DNA of 64,000 bases, from contig NZ_CP031700.1 of assembly GCF_008807015.1 (NCBI RefSeq), positions 434,001 through 498,000 on the forward strand. The letters are read 5' to 3'. The notes beneath the pieces were generated by a model. The model was given only the letters and a program-made list of their open reading frames with translations, did no database searches and was not told the DNA's origin. The DNA is from Neisseria zalophi. GTDB lineage: Bacteria > Pseudomonadota > Gammaproteobacteria > Burkholderiales > Neisseriaceae. The position numbers were made by a program, and so were the translations under genes. Positions within the stretch are counted from its first letter, which is position 1. Each line of letters begins with the position of its first letter. Below are positions 48,601 through 56,425 of the stretch, in pieces.

Positions 48601-51600
48601 CCGGAGAAACGGTTGATTTGAATAGTGCCGATAAAAATATCGTTATTAGCAAAGCCGACGACAGCGATAAAGTTACTTTTGATTTGGCCGATAACATTAA
48701 AGTAGACAGCGCCACTGCTGGTGATACCGTATTGAATAAAGACGGTGTGAAAGTCGGCGACAGTACCGCACTCACTTCAGACGGCCTCACAGTCAAAGAT
48801 GATGCATCCGGTAAAACCGTTAAGCTGACGGCTAATGGATTGGATAACGGCAATAATGTCGTTGCCAACGTGACTGCCGGTAAAAACAATACCGATGCGG
48901 TAAACGTATCCCAGCTGAAGCCTATGGTTCAGGCTTTGGGTATGAACGTTGATCCGAATAGCGGTACGGTAAGTGCACCTTCATTTGTGGTGTCGAAAGT
49001 TGATGGTACATCTTACGATGGTGTGAATACTGTTCAGGCAGCTCTGAAACATATCGGTACCGAAATCAGACGACCGATTCATTTCAACGGCAATATCGGC
49101 AACGTTTCCCGTAAGGGTGATGAAACATTGAATATTCAAGGTGGCTTAAGCGATAGTGCGGCTGCTTCCGATAGAAATATCCGTACCAAAATAGATGGTG
49201 AAACCATGTCCATTGAATTGGCAGAAGCTCCACGCTTCGGTAATGTCACTATTAACGATAACGGTAAGATCAGCGGTGTGGAAGCGGCAACTGTTGCAGC
49301 AGGTAGCAAAGAAGCAGTTAACGGCGCCCAACTCTATAAACAGGGTAAAGGTGTAGAAAACATTATCGGCGGTAAAACAGTTTATAACCCCGATAACGGT
49401 ACTTATACCAATGCCGATATTGGCGGAACTGGTACAGACAATGTTAATGATGCCATTGCCGCGGTGAGAGACTCTGCAACTGCAGGTTGGAATCTGACAG
49501 CAGAAGGTCAAAATAGCAGTAACGTGGCGCCGAGCGATACGGTTGATTTAAATAACACGGACGGCAATATCGTCATTACTAAAAAAGCAGACAGCGATAA
49601 TGTTACCTTTGATTTGGCTAAAACTATTAAGGTAGAGAGTCTGACCGCAGGCGATACGACGGTTAATAATGACGGCGTTAAAGTCGGCGACAATACCGCA
49701 TTGACTTCAGACGGCCTCACTATTAAAGATGCTGCAAGCGGCCAAACTGTCAGCCTGACAGACAAGGGCTTGAATAACGGTGGCAAGGTGATTTCAGGCG
49801 TAGCCAACGGTTTGGTTGCCCAAGGTAGCCAAGAAGCTGTAAATGGTGACCAATTGTTTGCCGTGGATCAGAAAGCTGTGGCTAATGCTGAAACCTTAAG
49901 CCGTGGTTTGGATTTCGCCGGCAACAGCGGTAATTTCAACCGTACATTGGGTGAACGGGTAACCGTTAAAGGCGGTTTGGATAATAAGGAGGCTGCTTCT
50001 GATACCAATATCCGTACGGTTGCCGACAGCACCGGTAATATTCAAGTATTGCTAGCAGATGCGCCAACCTTTAAAGGCAAGCTGACCGCTCAAGGATTGG
50101 ATGCGGGCGGCCAGAAAATTACCGGTGTGAAAGATGGTGAAAATGCCGGTGATGCCGTGAATATTGCCCAATTGCAACGTGCTTTGGAAAATCAAGCCAT
50201 TACACAACAATCATTGGTACAAGCTAATTCACCGTTCTCTTATGTGAATTCGAAAGGCGAAGTGCTTGCCCGCCAAGTGGATAAACAAGGTAACGAACAC
50301 TTTGTTAAAGTAGAAGACGGTTCTGAATATACTGAAAAAGATATCACGATTTCAGCTCTGAATCCGATTGATCCGCAAACAGCGGTACCTACCGTGGTGG
50401 GTAATATTGCCGATGGTAAAAAAGCTAACGATGCCGTTAATGTGGGTCAGCTGAAGAATGTTGTGAAATCGTTGGGTGGTGGTGCTGAAGTTAATCCGGA
50501 CGGTAGCATTAAAGATCCGGTATACAACATCACTAAAAATAACGGTGGCAATGCAACTGTTAACAATATCGGTGATGCATTGGGCTTATTGAATGATGAA
50601 ATCAATAAACCGTTAGTATTTGTCGGCGACAATAACACCGTTAAGGTAGCGCGCAAACTGGATACCGAATTGGCGGTTAAAGGTGGGGCAACCGGTAAGT
50701 TAACTGACAACAATATTGGTGTGACCGGTAATGCCGACGACAACAGTCTTGAAGTGAAACTGGCTGAGAATATCAACTTGGGTAAAGATGGTAGTGTGAC
50801 CACAGGCCAGACCGTATTGAATAACGACGGTGTGAAAGTGGGCAATAACGTGGCATTGACTTCAGACGGCCTGAAAGCAGGTGATGTGAATATCACTTAT
50901 GCAGGTATTGATGCGGGCAATAAGAAAATCACCGGTGTGAAAGCAGGTGAAAATGCGACTGATGCGGTTAATAAAGCCCAGCTTGATGCTGTTCAAGCTG
51001 CAGCCAGCAATAAAGTGACTGTAGGCAAAAACCTGACCGCAAAAGAAGTTAAAAATGCCGATGGCAGCTTAACTTATAACGTAGCAACGGCTGATGATGT
51101 GGCATTCGACAGTATTGTAGCCGGACAAGGTGACAATCAAGTATTGTTGAACAACAAAGGCGTTAATGTGGGCGGCAATACCTATCTGTCTGATAAAGGT
51201 GTCAATGCCAACAATAAAAAAGTCGCCAATGTTGCCAAAGGTGATATTGCGGAAGACAGTACCGACGCTGTTAATGGCAGCCAGCTGTATCAAACTGCGG
51301 ATTCGGTGGCGAAACTGTTGGGTGGTAATGCCAAAGTTTCACCGGAAGGCAGCTTGAATATGACCGATATTGGCGGCACCGGTGCTAACAATATCAATGA
51401 TGCCATTCAGTCGTTGAACCGTTCGGTAGCAGGTGCGAAAGTAACCGTTGCCGCGGGCGACAATATCGTGGTGGATAAAACTGTAAAAGCCGGTGGTGCT
51501 ACGGATTATGTGGTTTCTACAGCCAAAGATTTGAAGGTTGATAGCGTAACAGCAGGCAATACCGTATTGAACGACAACGGATTGTCCATTGCCAATGGCC

Positions 51601-52985
51601 CGAGTGTTACGGTAAACGGTTTGGATGCAGGAGATAAAAAAGTTACTAATGTGGCAAATGGTGAGGTTTCGGCAACCAGTAAAGATGCCGTAAACGGTAG
51701 CCAACTGTATCAGGCATATCAGGTGTTAGGTGGTAACAACACTTCTATCAATACCAAAGATGCACCTGCTAATAATAGTGGCAACGGTAACACTACCCCA
51801 GCCGGTACAGTGACGACTGTGGTAACCAATGCTGATGGTTCCAAAACTACGACAACGGAAATCAACCAAAAAGTAGCTGTTTCTGCAGATAAAGGTGGTA
51901 ATGAATATACGCTTACTACGTATAACGTAGAAGGACAAAACACGTATGTTACCAATGATGTGATTCAAGCTATCGGTAAGATGAACGAACAGGGTATTAA
52001 GTTCTTCCATACCAACGACGGTGAAGTAAAACCTGTTGTACAAGGCAGCAATCAAGAAGACTCAAGTGCTTCCGGTGCTTACGCGACAGCTGTCGGTTAT
52101 CAAACTTCAGCCAGTGGTAAAGGCTCGTTGGCTCTGGGTAATACCTATACTGTCGTGGATCAAAATGGCAATGCTGTACAAGACAGCAATGGCCAGGCTC
52201 AGACACAGCGTACCCAAGCAACAGGCGTAAATGCCATTGCGATCGGTAGTGGTGCCCAAGCCAATGAAACCAATACCATCGCCATTGGTACAGGTAATAT
52301 CGTTAACGGTAAGCACTCAGGTGCCATCGGTGACCCAACGATTATTAAAGGAGATAATACTTATTCTGTTGGTAACAACAATAAGGTAGACAGTAGTAGT
52401 ACCTTTGTATTCGGTAATAACGTAACGAAAACGATGGATAATTCGGTAATATTGGGTGATGAATCAGCTGCAACTGAGATCCATACAACGGCTAAAGGCG
52501 GTAACTACACTTATGCCGGAGTTAATGATGCCAATGTTGCCGGAGTGCAAGATGTTAAAGGCGTTGTGAGCGTAGGTGCTGAAGGCCAAACCCGTCAGGT
52601 GCAGAATGTTGCCGCCGGTGTCGTATCGCAAACCTCAACCGATGCGATTAACGGTAGTCAGTTGCACCATACCAACGCCGCGATTAATGCCGTAGGTAAC
52701 CATGTTGTGAATATGGGTAACCAGCTGAACCAGAAAATTGATGATGTGGAAACACGTTCCAATGCAGGTACCGCTTCCGCTATGGCCGTTGCAGGCTTGC
52801 CGCAAGCTTACATGCCCGGTAAGAACATGATGGCAGTTTCTGGTAGTAGCTATCGTGGACAAAGTGCTTATGCCATTGGCTACTCTAGTATTTCCGATAA
52901 TGGAAACTGGGTAATTAAAGGCACGGCAACCGGTAATTCACGTGGTCACTATGGTGCGACTGCCGGTGTAGGTTATCAGTGGTAA
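42618..52985 (+). CDS. Giant trimeric autotransporter adhesin (YadA/Hia/Ata type)
   Basis: A 3455-residue surface adhesin of type Vc. Residues 1-35 form an extended signal peptide region (NKSYRSIWNESLGAWVAVSE), followed by a signal peptide ending SQAFA at residue 66. A YadA-type head with SxAIG/VALG repeats runs about 165-560, a neck about 600-640, a second head about 690-870, then a long stalk. The stalk has about seventeen DAVNxxQL neck-type motifs and FVVxKADG.YD/AL..IGTEI domains. A third short head (about 3150-3275) lies near the membrane, followed by a neck, a coiled coil and the YadA anchor, from about 3370 to the C-terminal GVGYQW. The stalk holds an almost exact duplication of about 730 bp. 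An OmpA-like lipoprotein gene follows directly. Confidence 0.93.
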   Translation: MNKSYRSIWNESLGAWVAVSEIENAKGKPAGSRMEGAARKGGSIGLKATLRMIPFMLLAMGSQAFAANTNVYFNDGNDNTCVYVNENGGSSNIALQSNNANCSPSNKTTQTDHALFYKQDGKVGLTMSGQLHVTSGEIGLGGAPNNNGKFVIGSEPTLAEKANNGKGSIAIGASNSTATKASGSDSLAIGNGSESSGEQAITLGRRNIASAENAIAAGIESQAKGTNSIAMGNKSRAGVNKAGETQAGLRNDVAIGNGTVAYGGSTVALGNDANTSSQSAIAIGDGASARGGRTIAVGNGANSTGTEAIAVGIAAKSHAWRTIAQGAATEATADEAIAIGNSTRATDVKTTAVGSSANASDARASAFGSESLASGERALAAGFAARATAFKSVALGGGANSENSFSTALGNEAHAEGNKSVALGAFAHALGNQSVALGSGNTGGAGANAEGDQSIAIGGNVNAEGNSSIAIGGDDLDKIATENPTAAEKLRSLTGVEIKEKEYFNTRSQGDASVAIGVKTVASGHLSTAFGTFSESSGIASVALGIGSKATKDGSVALGAGSKTDGTAQYFPEATVKTLDETGAEDGGEVTYTGFAGGARVGEGDQVSVGSAGYERQIKNVAPGAINKNSTDAINGSQLAAIVGKGQYQTQNYFHVNEANPNQGAGNPTTNFGKIRDKAGALGEYALTAGVNAVARGSEAISLGHSSTAAGLNSVALGRESNAHVEDGIAIGYQAQTNDDIPLTPNNADSYIGSIAIGRNSHTSGKAAVAMGLNTKAYGRGAVAIGDYANATSTGQAIALGAGSVSKGVGSIAIGSGSNTSKTLSVIIGSGTQATVERAVALGASSVADVAGGQEGVDPLGTDVAKNNSTWTATTSAVSVGKGTEITRQITSVAAGTKDTDAVNVAQLKAAGFKLNTTSSNGGEVSGQGEEKVQNGETVTIDAGKNIKITQNQKKISVATKDVVEFDKVTAGNTVLDDSGVSVGGNVYVSDAGLNANNKALKDVAAGKDGKDAVNVSQLNPLAEALGTEIDQATGTINKPSFVVSKADGGQYDAAPTLQEAFDHVGTEIRKPITFAGNSGNTTKKLGESLTIQGGLDNSAAASDKNLRTKVENGVMSIELAESPKFGNVTINNDGKITGLANGEAPTDAVNRSQLDAAAAKAANKVEAGKNITVDETPNKDGSTTYTVKTKDIVEFDKVTAGNTVLDDSGVSVDGNVYISDAGLNANDKVIGNVAAGKGGKDVVNVSQLNPLAEALGTEIDPTTGEVAAPLFVVTKADGSKYDGTPTIQGALNNIGTEIQNPITFVGDDEANKFDRKLGSQVNLKGGADKTKLSDNNIGVVSNGTDRLDIKLSKELKELTSADFVDQAGNRSTLNGDGITINPANNGTPVSLTSSGLNNGNNVLSGVAEGVNNTDAVNKAQLDKAAAKAANKVAAGKNIEVEDAANPDGSTTYTVKTKDEVEFNRVTLGDTVIDKNSGDIVGLKNTDLGGDTFAKNKRAATEEQLNAAQDNLKTILGGNAANDKGKITTTDIGGTGANTIHDAIKSVRETANTGWNLTAQGQNKSNVAPGDTVDLSNEDGNIVITKKVDSEDITFDLAKDIKVDSLAAGDTVLNKDGVKVGNNTALTSDGLKIGTDNGTKAPVVLNADGLNNGNNAITNVAAGKNNTDAVNVSQLTPVAKALGMSFDVANGTVSAPSFVVTKADGSKYDGTPTIQGALNNIGTEIQNPITFVGDDEANKFDRKLGSQVNLKGGADKTKLSDNNIGVVSNGTDRLDIKLSKELKELTSADFVDQAGNRSTLNGDGITINPANNGTPVSLTSSGLNNGNNVLSGVAEGVNNTDAVNKAQLDKAAAKAANKVAAGKNIEVEDAANPDGSTTYTVKTKDEVEFNRVTLGDTVIDKNSGDIVGLKNTDLGGDTFAKNKRAATEEQLNAAQDNLKTVLGGNAKNTNGNITIDDIGGTGAGNINDAIKSVRETANAGWNLTAEGKNSSNVAAGETVDLNSADKNIVISKADDSDKVTFDLADNIKVDSATAGDTVLNKDGVKVGDSTALTSDGLTVKDDASGKTVKLTANGLDNGNNVVANVTAGKNNTDAVNVSQLKPMVQALGMNVDPNSGTVSAPSFVVSKVDGTSYDGVNTVQAALKHIGTEIRRPIHFNGNIGNVSRKGDETLNIQGGLSDSAAASDRNIRTKIDGETMSIELAEAPRFGNVTINDNGKISGVEAATVAAGSKEAVNGAQLYKQGKGVENIIGGKTVYNPDNGTYTNADIGGTGTDNVNDAIAAVRDSATAGWNLTAEGQNSSNVAPSDTVDLNNTDGNIVITKKADSDNVTFDLAKTIKVESLTAGDTTVNNDGVKVGDNTALTSDGLTIKDAASGQTVSLTDKGLNNGGKVISGVANGLVAQGSQEAVNGDQLFAVDQKAVANAETLSRGLDFAGNSGNFNRTLGERVTVKGGLDNKEAASDTNIRTVADSTGNIQVLLADAPTFKGKLTAQGLDAGGQKITGVKDGENAGDAVNIAQLQRALENQAITQQSLVQANSPFSYVNSKGEVLARQVDKQGNEHFVKVEDGSEYTEKDITISALNPIDPQTAVPTVVGNIADGKKANDAVNVGQLKNVVKSLGGGAEVNPDGSIKDPVYNITKNNGGNATVNNIGDALGLLNDEINKPLVFVGDNNTVKVARKLDTELAVKGGATGKLTDNNIGVTGNADDNSLEVKLAENINLGKDGSVTTGQTVLNNDGVKVGNNVALTSDGLKAGDVNITYAGIDAGNKKITGVKAGENATDAVNKAQLDAVQAAASNKVTVGKNLTAKEVKNADGSLTYNVATADDVAFDSIVAGQGDNQVLLNNKGVNVGGNTYLSDKGVNANNKKVANVAKGDIAEDSTDAVNGSQLYQTADSVAKLLGGNAKVSPEGSLNMTDIGGTGANNINDAIQSLNRSVAGAKVTVAAGDNIVVDKTVKAGGATDYVVSTAKDLKVDSVTAGNTVLNDNGLSIANGPSVTVNGLDAGDKKVTNVANGEVSATSKDAVNGSQLYQAYQVLGGNNTSINTKDAPANNSGNGNTTPAGTVTTVVTNADGSKTTTTEINQKVAVSADKGGNEYTLTTYNVEGQNTYVTNDVIQAIGKMNEQGIKFFHTNDGEVKPVVQGSNQEDSSASGAYATAVGYQTSASGKGSLALGNTYTVVDQNGNAVQDSNGQAQTQRTQATGVNAIAIGSGAQANETNTIAIGTGNIVNGKHSGAIGDPTIIKGDNTYSVGNNNKVDSSSTFVFGNNVTKTMDNSVILGDESAATEIHTTAKGGNYTYAGVNDANVAGVQDVKGVVSVGAEGQTRQVQNVAAGVVSQTSTDAINGSQLHHTNAAINAVGNHVVNMGNQLNQKIDDVETRSNAGTASAMAVAGLPQAYMPGKNMMAVSGSSYRGQSAYAIGYSSISDNGNWVIKGTATGNSRGHYGATAGVGYQW
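46428..47159 (+). repeat. Long direct repeat in the adhesin stalk, copy 1
   Basis: About 730 bp repeated 1278 bases (426 codons) downstream at 47706-48437. I found only a few single-base differences (e.g. near 46452 and 46529), mostly toward the left end. It encodes FVVTKADGSKYDG through EQLNAAQDNLKT. Confidence 0.9.
47498..47509 (+). repeat. In-frame DUS within the adhesin (first of four)
   Basis: TTCAGACGGCCT reads as part of ALTSDGL. Three more identical 12-mers, in the same orientation and the same peptide motif, lie at 48776-48787, 49706-49717 and 50861-50872. Confidence 0.9.
47706..48437 (+). repeat. Long direct repeat in the adhesin stalk, copy 2
   Basis: Second copy of 46428-47159. 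Similarity continues at a lower level beyond 48437, so the whole 426-codon unit looks like an older tandem duplication with a recently homogenised core. Confidence 0.9.
48776..48787 (+). repeat. In-frame DUS within the adhesin (second of four)
   Basis: TTCAGACGGCCT within codons for ALTSDGLT. Confidence 0.9.
49706..49717 (+). repeat. In-frame DUS within the adhesin (third of four)
   Basis: TTCAGACGGCCT within codons for ALTSDGLT. Confidence 0.9.
50861..50872 (+). repeat. In-frame DUS within the adhesin (fourth of four)
   Basis: TTCAGACGGCCT within codons for ALTSDGLK. Confidence 0.9.
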
Positions 52986-52993
52986 TTTAACTG

Positions 52994-53022
52994 TTCAGAC
53001 GGCCTGAAGCAGGCCGTCTGAA
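52994..53022 (+). repeat. DUS pair between adhesin and OmpA-like gene
   Basis: TTCAGACGGCCT at 52994-53005 and AGGCCGTCTGAA at 53011-53022, nine bases after the adhesin stop. No T tract follows, so read-through to the next gene is plausible. Confidence 0.75.
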
Positions 53023-53040
53023 ACAATAAGGAAATCCGAT

Positions 53041-53865
53041 ATGCAAACAAAAACAATCATAAAACAAGGCACAAGCCTGCTGATGGCTGCTGTGCTGGCC
53101 GCTTGTGCAACAAAAAGCGATGTGAAAACCGATGGTACGACAGACCACCCTGTTTTTCCACCAGTAAATGAAGTGTCATTTTCATTTAAGCATCAAAAAG
53201 GTACATTCCCTACGGCGGATGAATTAGCTCAGATTAAAGCGGGTATGACTAAAGATCAGCTTTATAAGTTAATTGGCCGTCCCCATTTTGATGAGGGTAT
53301 GTTTCACGTACGTGAGTGGGACTATGTATTCCATTTTCACACACCCGGGCAAGGTAAGGATAATGTAACAACATGCCAATTCAAAATCTTATTTGATTCG
53401 AATAAGTATGCACGTAGTTTTCATTGGAAAGCAGTAGATCCTCAAAATGCAACCTGTCCTGCGTCTGCATCAGTTGAGGTGATGCCGCAACGTTATACGT
53501 TATCTGCAGATGCCTTATTCGACTTTGATCAAAGCGATATTGAACATATACGAGTAGAAGGCAAAGCAGAGCTTGATGAACTGGCCGATAAGCTGAAAAC
53601 AGTCAGCTATAAGCGGATTAATGTGATTGGCCATACCGATCATTTGGGGGCGGAAGGCTACAATCAGATGTTATCAAAACAACGTGCCGATGCAGTACGC
53701 GAATATTTGTCGTCACGAGGTGTGGATAAAGATCGGATTCGTACGAGGGGAGCAGGTGAGTCACAACCGGTAAACCAGTGTATGGAAAATATGGACCGTC
53801 AGGCATTGATTGCTTGTCTGGCACCAAACCGTCGTGTTGAAATTGAAGTGGAAGCAACAAACTAG
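53041..53865 (+). CDS. tpgA: OmpA-like lipoprotein, TpgA-type partner of the trimeric adhesin
   Basis: A 274-residue lipoprotein with lipobox LAAC at Cys22. Residues about 54-130 are a SmpA/OmlA (BamE-like) domain: FPTADELAQIKAGMTKDQLY, LIGRPHFDEGMF and REWDYVFHFH. Residues about 160-272 are an OmpA-type peptidoglycan-binding domain: ALFDFDQSDIEHI, VIGHTDHLGAEGYNQMLSKQ, RADAVREYLSSRGVD and NRRVEIEVE. Exactly this two-domain make-up and position, downstream of a giant trimeric autotransporter, is known for TpgA, which anchors AtaA in Acinetobacter. AAGGA lies eight bases before the ATG. Its C-terminal Cys and ALIACLAPNRRVE segment closely resembles rmpM at 58168-58908. Confidence 0.88.
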   Translation: MQTKTIIKQGTSLLMAAVLAACATKSDVKTDGTTDHPVFPPVNEVSFSFKHQKGTFPTADELAQIKAGMTKDQLYKLIGRPHFDEGMFHVREWDYVFHFHTPGQGKDNVTTCQFKILFDSNKYARSFHWKAVDPQNATCPASASVEVMPQRYTLSADALFDFDQSDIEHIRVEGKAELDELADKLKTVSYKRINVIGHTDHLGAEGYNQMLSKQRADAVREYLSSRGVDKDRIRTRGAGESQPVNQCMENMDRQALIACLAPNRRVEIEVEATN

Positions 53866-53892
53866 AAATAAATTTACTTCAAAATAGTATGA

Positions 53893-53926
53893 AAAAGGCC
53901 GTCTGAAAATATTTAGACGGTCTTTT
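53893..53926 (+). terminator. DUS-derived terminator after tpgA
   Basis: AAAAGGCCGTCTGAA at 53893-53907 pairs imperfectly with TTTAGACGGTCTTTT at 53912-53926. It ends the adhesin-tpgA unit. Confidence 0.82.
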
Positions 53927-53961
53927 ATGTAGATTAAAGCACTTTAGCATTTTAATAGAAA

Positions 53962-54204
53962 TTAAAATAATCCTATCTGTTCGGGCAAATCTTGTTGGGT
54001 ATGTGTGTCTGATGAAGATCGTTGTAATTTGACACGACGTAATGCTATGAGATGCATGACTTGGTGTTTTTGTGCATCAGTCATATTCTGCCAATAAAGG
54101 CGCTCTTGGCGGCTGCGCAGGCATCCTTTGCAATAACCTTTATTATTGACTTCGCAAACGCCGATACAGGGGCTGGGAATAGTGAAAAACTCAAGTTGTT
54201 CCAT
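53962..54204 (-). CDS. DUF1289-family small protein
   Basis: An 80-residue protein. The N-terminal SPCIGVCEVNNKGYCKGCLR carries the four cysteines typical of DUF1289 (CxxxC...CxxC), followed by WQNMTDAQKHQVMHLIALRR. A metal or iron-sulfur site is plausible; the biochemical role is unknown. It stands alone and is convergent with tpgA. Confidence 0.85.
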   Translation of the reverse strand: MEQLEFFTIPSPCIGVCEVNNKGYCKGCLRSRQERLYWQNMTDAQKHQVMHLIALRRVKLQRSSSDTHTQQDLPEQIGLF

Positions 54205-54350
54205 TATTTTGCAGAAAAATATAGTAAGCCTATTCTGCTTGAAAAAACTAGCTTATACAATCTTTTCCGTTGCATTTTGTTATATGGAACATAAAAAATA
54301 TAAAACGGCCCAAATGTAATATTCGGGCCGTCTGAAAGAAAAAGTATAAA

Positions 54351-55727
54351 TTAATGTAATTCGCCACTTTGACGCTTAGCTTTAAAGTCTCGTGTTTCTT
54401 TAACAATCACACCAGACAGAAGAAGCAGGGCGATTAAGTTTGGAATTGCCATTAAACCATTAAAGGTATCGGCCGCCAGCCATACCAGATCTAAACTTGC
54501 GATAGTACCAATCATCACGCTGGCAACATAAATAGCACGGTAGATATTGGCAAATCCTTCACCAAAAATATAGGCGGCACATTTTTCTCCATAGTAGCAC
54601 CACCCCAAAATAGTTGAGTAAGCAAAGAAGATCAAACCAATAGTCACTATCCAACCACCAGGCCCGGGTAATAATTGGTCGAATGCAGTCGTAGTGAGAG
54701 AAGCACCTGTTAATTCAGGTTTGATAAACTCACCACCGCTACCCATTAAGCCCATTACCAAAACAATACCGGTAATCGAACATACGATAATAGTATCTAA
54801 AAATGTACCGGTCATAGATACCAAAGCTTGGCGCACAGGGTGGTCTGTTCTGGCGGCAGCTGCAGCAATAGGGGCGGAACCCATGCCGGCTTCGTTTGAA
54901 AATACACCACGTGCAACACCGTAACGGATAACGCTACCGATGGCACCGCCGGCAACCGCTTGGCCGGTAAAGGCGTCACTGACAATCAGTTTGACAGCAG
55001 GTATCAGTAAATCAAGATGCAGGAAAATAATAATCAGGCCGCCGGCAACATATAACACAGCCATAATCGGTACAATAAATGAAGAAGCAGTGGCAATACT
55101 GCGAATACCGCCTAATACAACGATCGCTGTTAAGATGGTTAAAACAACACCGGTGTAAAGTGGATCAATATTAAAACTGGTTTGAATGGCTTGGGCAACG
55201 GAATTAGATTGGACAGAACTACCGATACCGAATGAAGCCACAGTTCCGAATAAAGCAAAAGCATAAGCCATCCATTTCCACTTACTGCCTAAGCCGCGCT
55301 CAATGTAATACATGGGGCCACCCGACATTTCTCCCTTTTTATTGGTAGTACGGTATTTTACGGCCAATACACCTTCACCATATTTGGTTGCCATACCGAA
55401 TATAGCGGTAATCCACATCCAAAATACAGCACCCGGTCCTCCGGCGACAACTGCTGTGGCGACACCGGCAATATTACCGGTACCAATGGTTGCGGAAAGT
55501 GCAGTCATCAACGCACCGAAATGTGAAATATCACCATCATGATCACTACCGTCCGCTTTCTTGCGGTGAGGGAAAAATGCCTGCTTCAGTGCAAATCCCA
55601 ACATAGAGAATTGCAGACCCTTTAACATAATAGTTAATAAGATGCCGGTACCGACAAGCAGTACCAACATTGCAGGCCCCCAAACCCAGTTGCCAACGGT
55701 CGTAAAGAACTGACTCAATGCTTCCAT
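54351..55727 (-). CDS. Sodium/alanine symporter (AGCS family)
   Basis: Inner-membrane Na+-coupled amino acid transporter, 458 residues with about eleven hydrophobic helices. Family features: TIGTGNIAGVATAVVAGGPG, VFWMWITAIFGMATKYGEGV, MYYIERGLGSKWKW, RGVFSNEAGMGSAPIAAAAA and ILGWCYYGEKCAAYIFG. Alanine or glycine is the likely substrate, from the family. AGGAG precedes the start at ideal spacing. It is a single gene with an AT-rich leader to the right. Confidence 0.94.
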   Translation of the reverse strand: MEALSQFFTTVGNWVWGPAMLVLLVGTGILLTIMLKGLQFSMLGFALKQAFFPHRKKADGSDHDGDISHFGALMTALSATIGTGNIAGVATAVVAGGPGAVFWMWITAIFGMATKYGEGVLAVKYRTTNKKGEMSGGPMYYIERGLGSKWKWMAYAFALFGTVASFGIGSSVQSNSVAQAIQTSFNIDPLYTGVVLTILTAIVVLGGIRSIATASSFIVPIMAVLYVAGGLIIIFLHLDLLIPAVKLIVSDAFTGQAVAGGAIGSVIRYGVARGVFSNEAGMGSAPIAAAAARTDHPVRQALVSMTGTFLDTIIVCSITGIVLVMGLMGSGGEFIKPELTGASLTTTAFDQLLPGPGGWIVTIGLIFFAYSTILGWCYYGEKCAAYIFGEGFANIYRAIYVASVMIGTIASLDLVWLAADTFNGLMAIPNLIALLLLSGVIVKETRDFKAKRQSGELH

Positions 55728-55960
55728 AGTTACTCCTGATTGTTAACATTTTGTTCTGATGTGTGCATTTCAGCATAAGGCGTAAAGAATTGCAAGCCTG
55801 AGTTAATTAGGCAGTAATTAGGGCAGGGTAGATTGAGAATATGGCAATTAAATTAATTTATTATGTTCAGATTTTGACAATTCCATATCTTAATATGATA
55901 TTAGGTGGTTTATATTAAATTATTTATACGAATATTTTATAAAAGATTGCAATATGACAA
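55728..55960. other. AT-rich intergenic region
   Basis: Leader of the AGCS gene plus about 200 AT-rich bases. No gene is supported. Confidence 0.4.
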
Positions 55961-55989
55961 GAAGCCGTCTGAAATATTCAGACGGCTTC
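55961..55989 (-). terminator. DUS-pair terminator of thiL-pgpA-apaG
   Basis: GAAGCCGTCTGAA at 55961-55973 pairs with 55977-55989 across a 3-base loop, downstream of apaG on the minus strand. Confidence 0.82.
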
Positions 55990-56024
55990 TATTTGTTTTA
56001 TAATTTTAATTATTATTTATAGGG

Positions 56025-56393
56025 TTAGTGTAGTACAACATCAGCTTTTAAGTTAAATTTTGGAATCGGTACAAAAAAACGATCGCCGTAACTATCCTCA
56101 AATTCATAACTGCCCTCCATAGAGCCCCAAGGTGTGGTTAGGCGTGTGCCGCTGCTATAATTATAATGCTCACCCGGATACAATACGGGCTGTTCACCCA
56201 CTACACCGACACCTGATATTTTTTCCACTGCACCGTGTGCATCAGTAATTTCCCAGTGGCGGTTTCTTAAGGTAATCACGTCGTCACTATGGTTGTGAAT
56301 CGTAATATCATAGCCGAAAACATAGTTATCTTTAGCAATATTGCTTTCTTCAACCAAAAAACAGGGCTCTACAATAATTTCAATTTCATTCAT
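56025..56393 (-). CDS. apaG: ApaG domain protein
   Basis: A 122-residue protein from ATG 56393. The fibronectin-like ApaG fold shows in IEIIVEPCFLVEES, YDITIHNHSDDVITLRNRHW, GVGVVGEQPVLYPGEHYNYS and PWGSMEGSYEFED. It has been linked to Co2+ and Mg2+ efflux in enterics, but the mechanism is unknown. It is the third gene of a minus-strand unit with thiL and pgpA. A longer in-frame start at 56441 overlaps pgpA and lacks family similarity. Confidence 0.94.
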   Translation of the reverse strand: MNEIEIIVEPCFLVEESNIAKDNYVFGYDITIHNHSDDVITLRNRHWEITDAHGAVEKISGVGVVGEQPVLYPGEHYNYSSGTRLTTPWGSMEGSYEFEDSYGDRFFVPIPKFNLKADVVLH

Positions 56394-56425
56394 CTTTGTG
56401 TCCAATTTCTTTTCAGACGGCTTTA

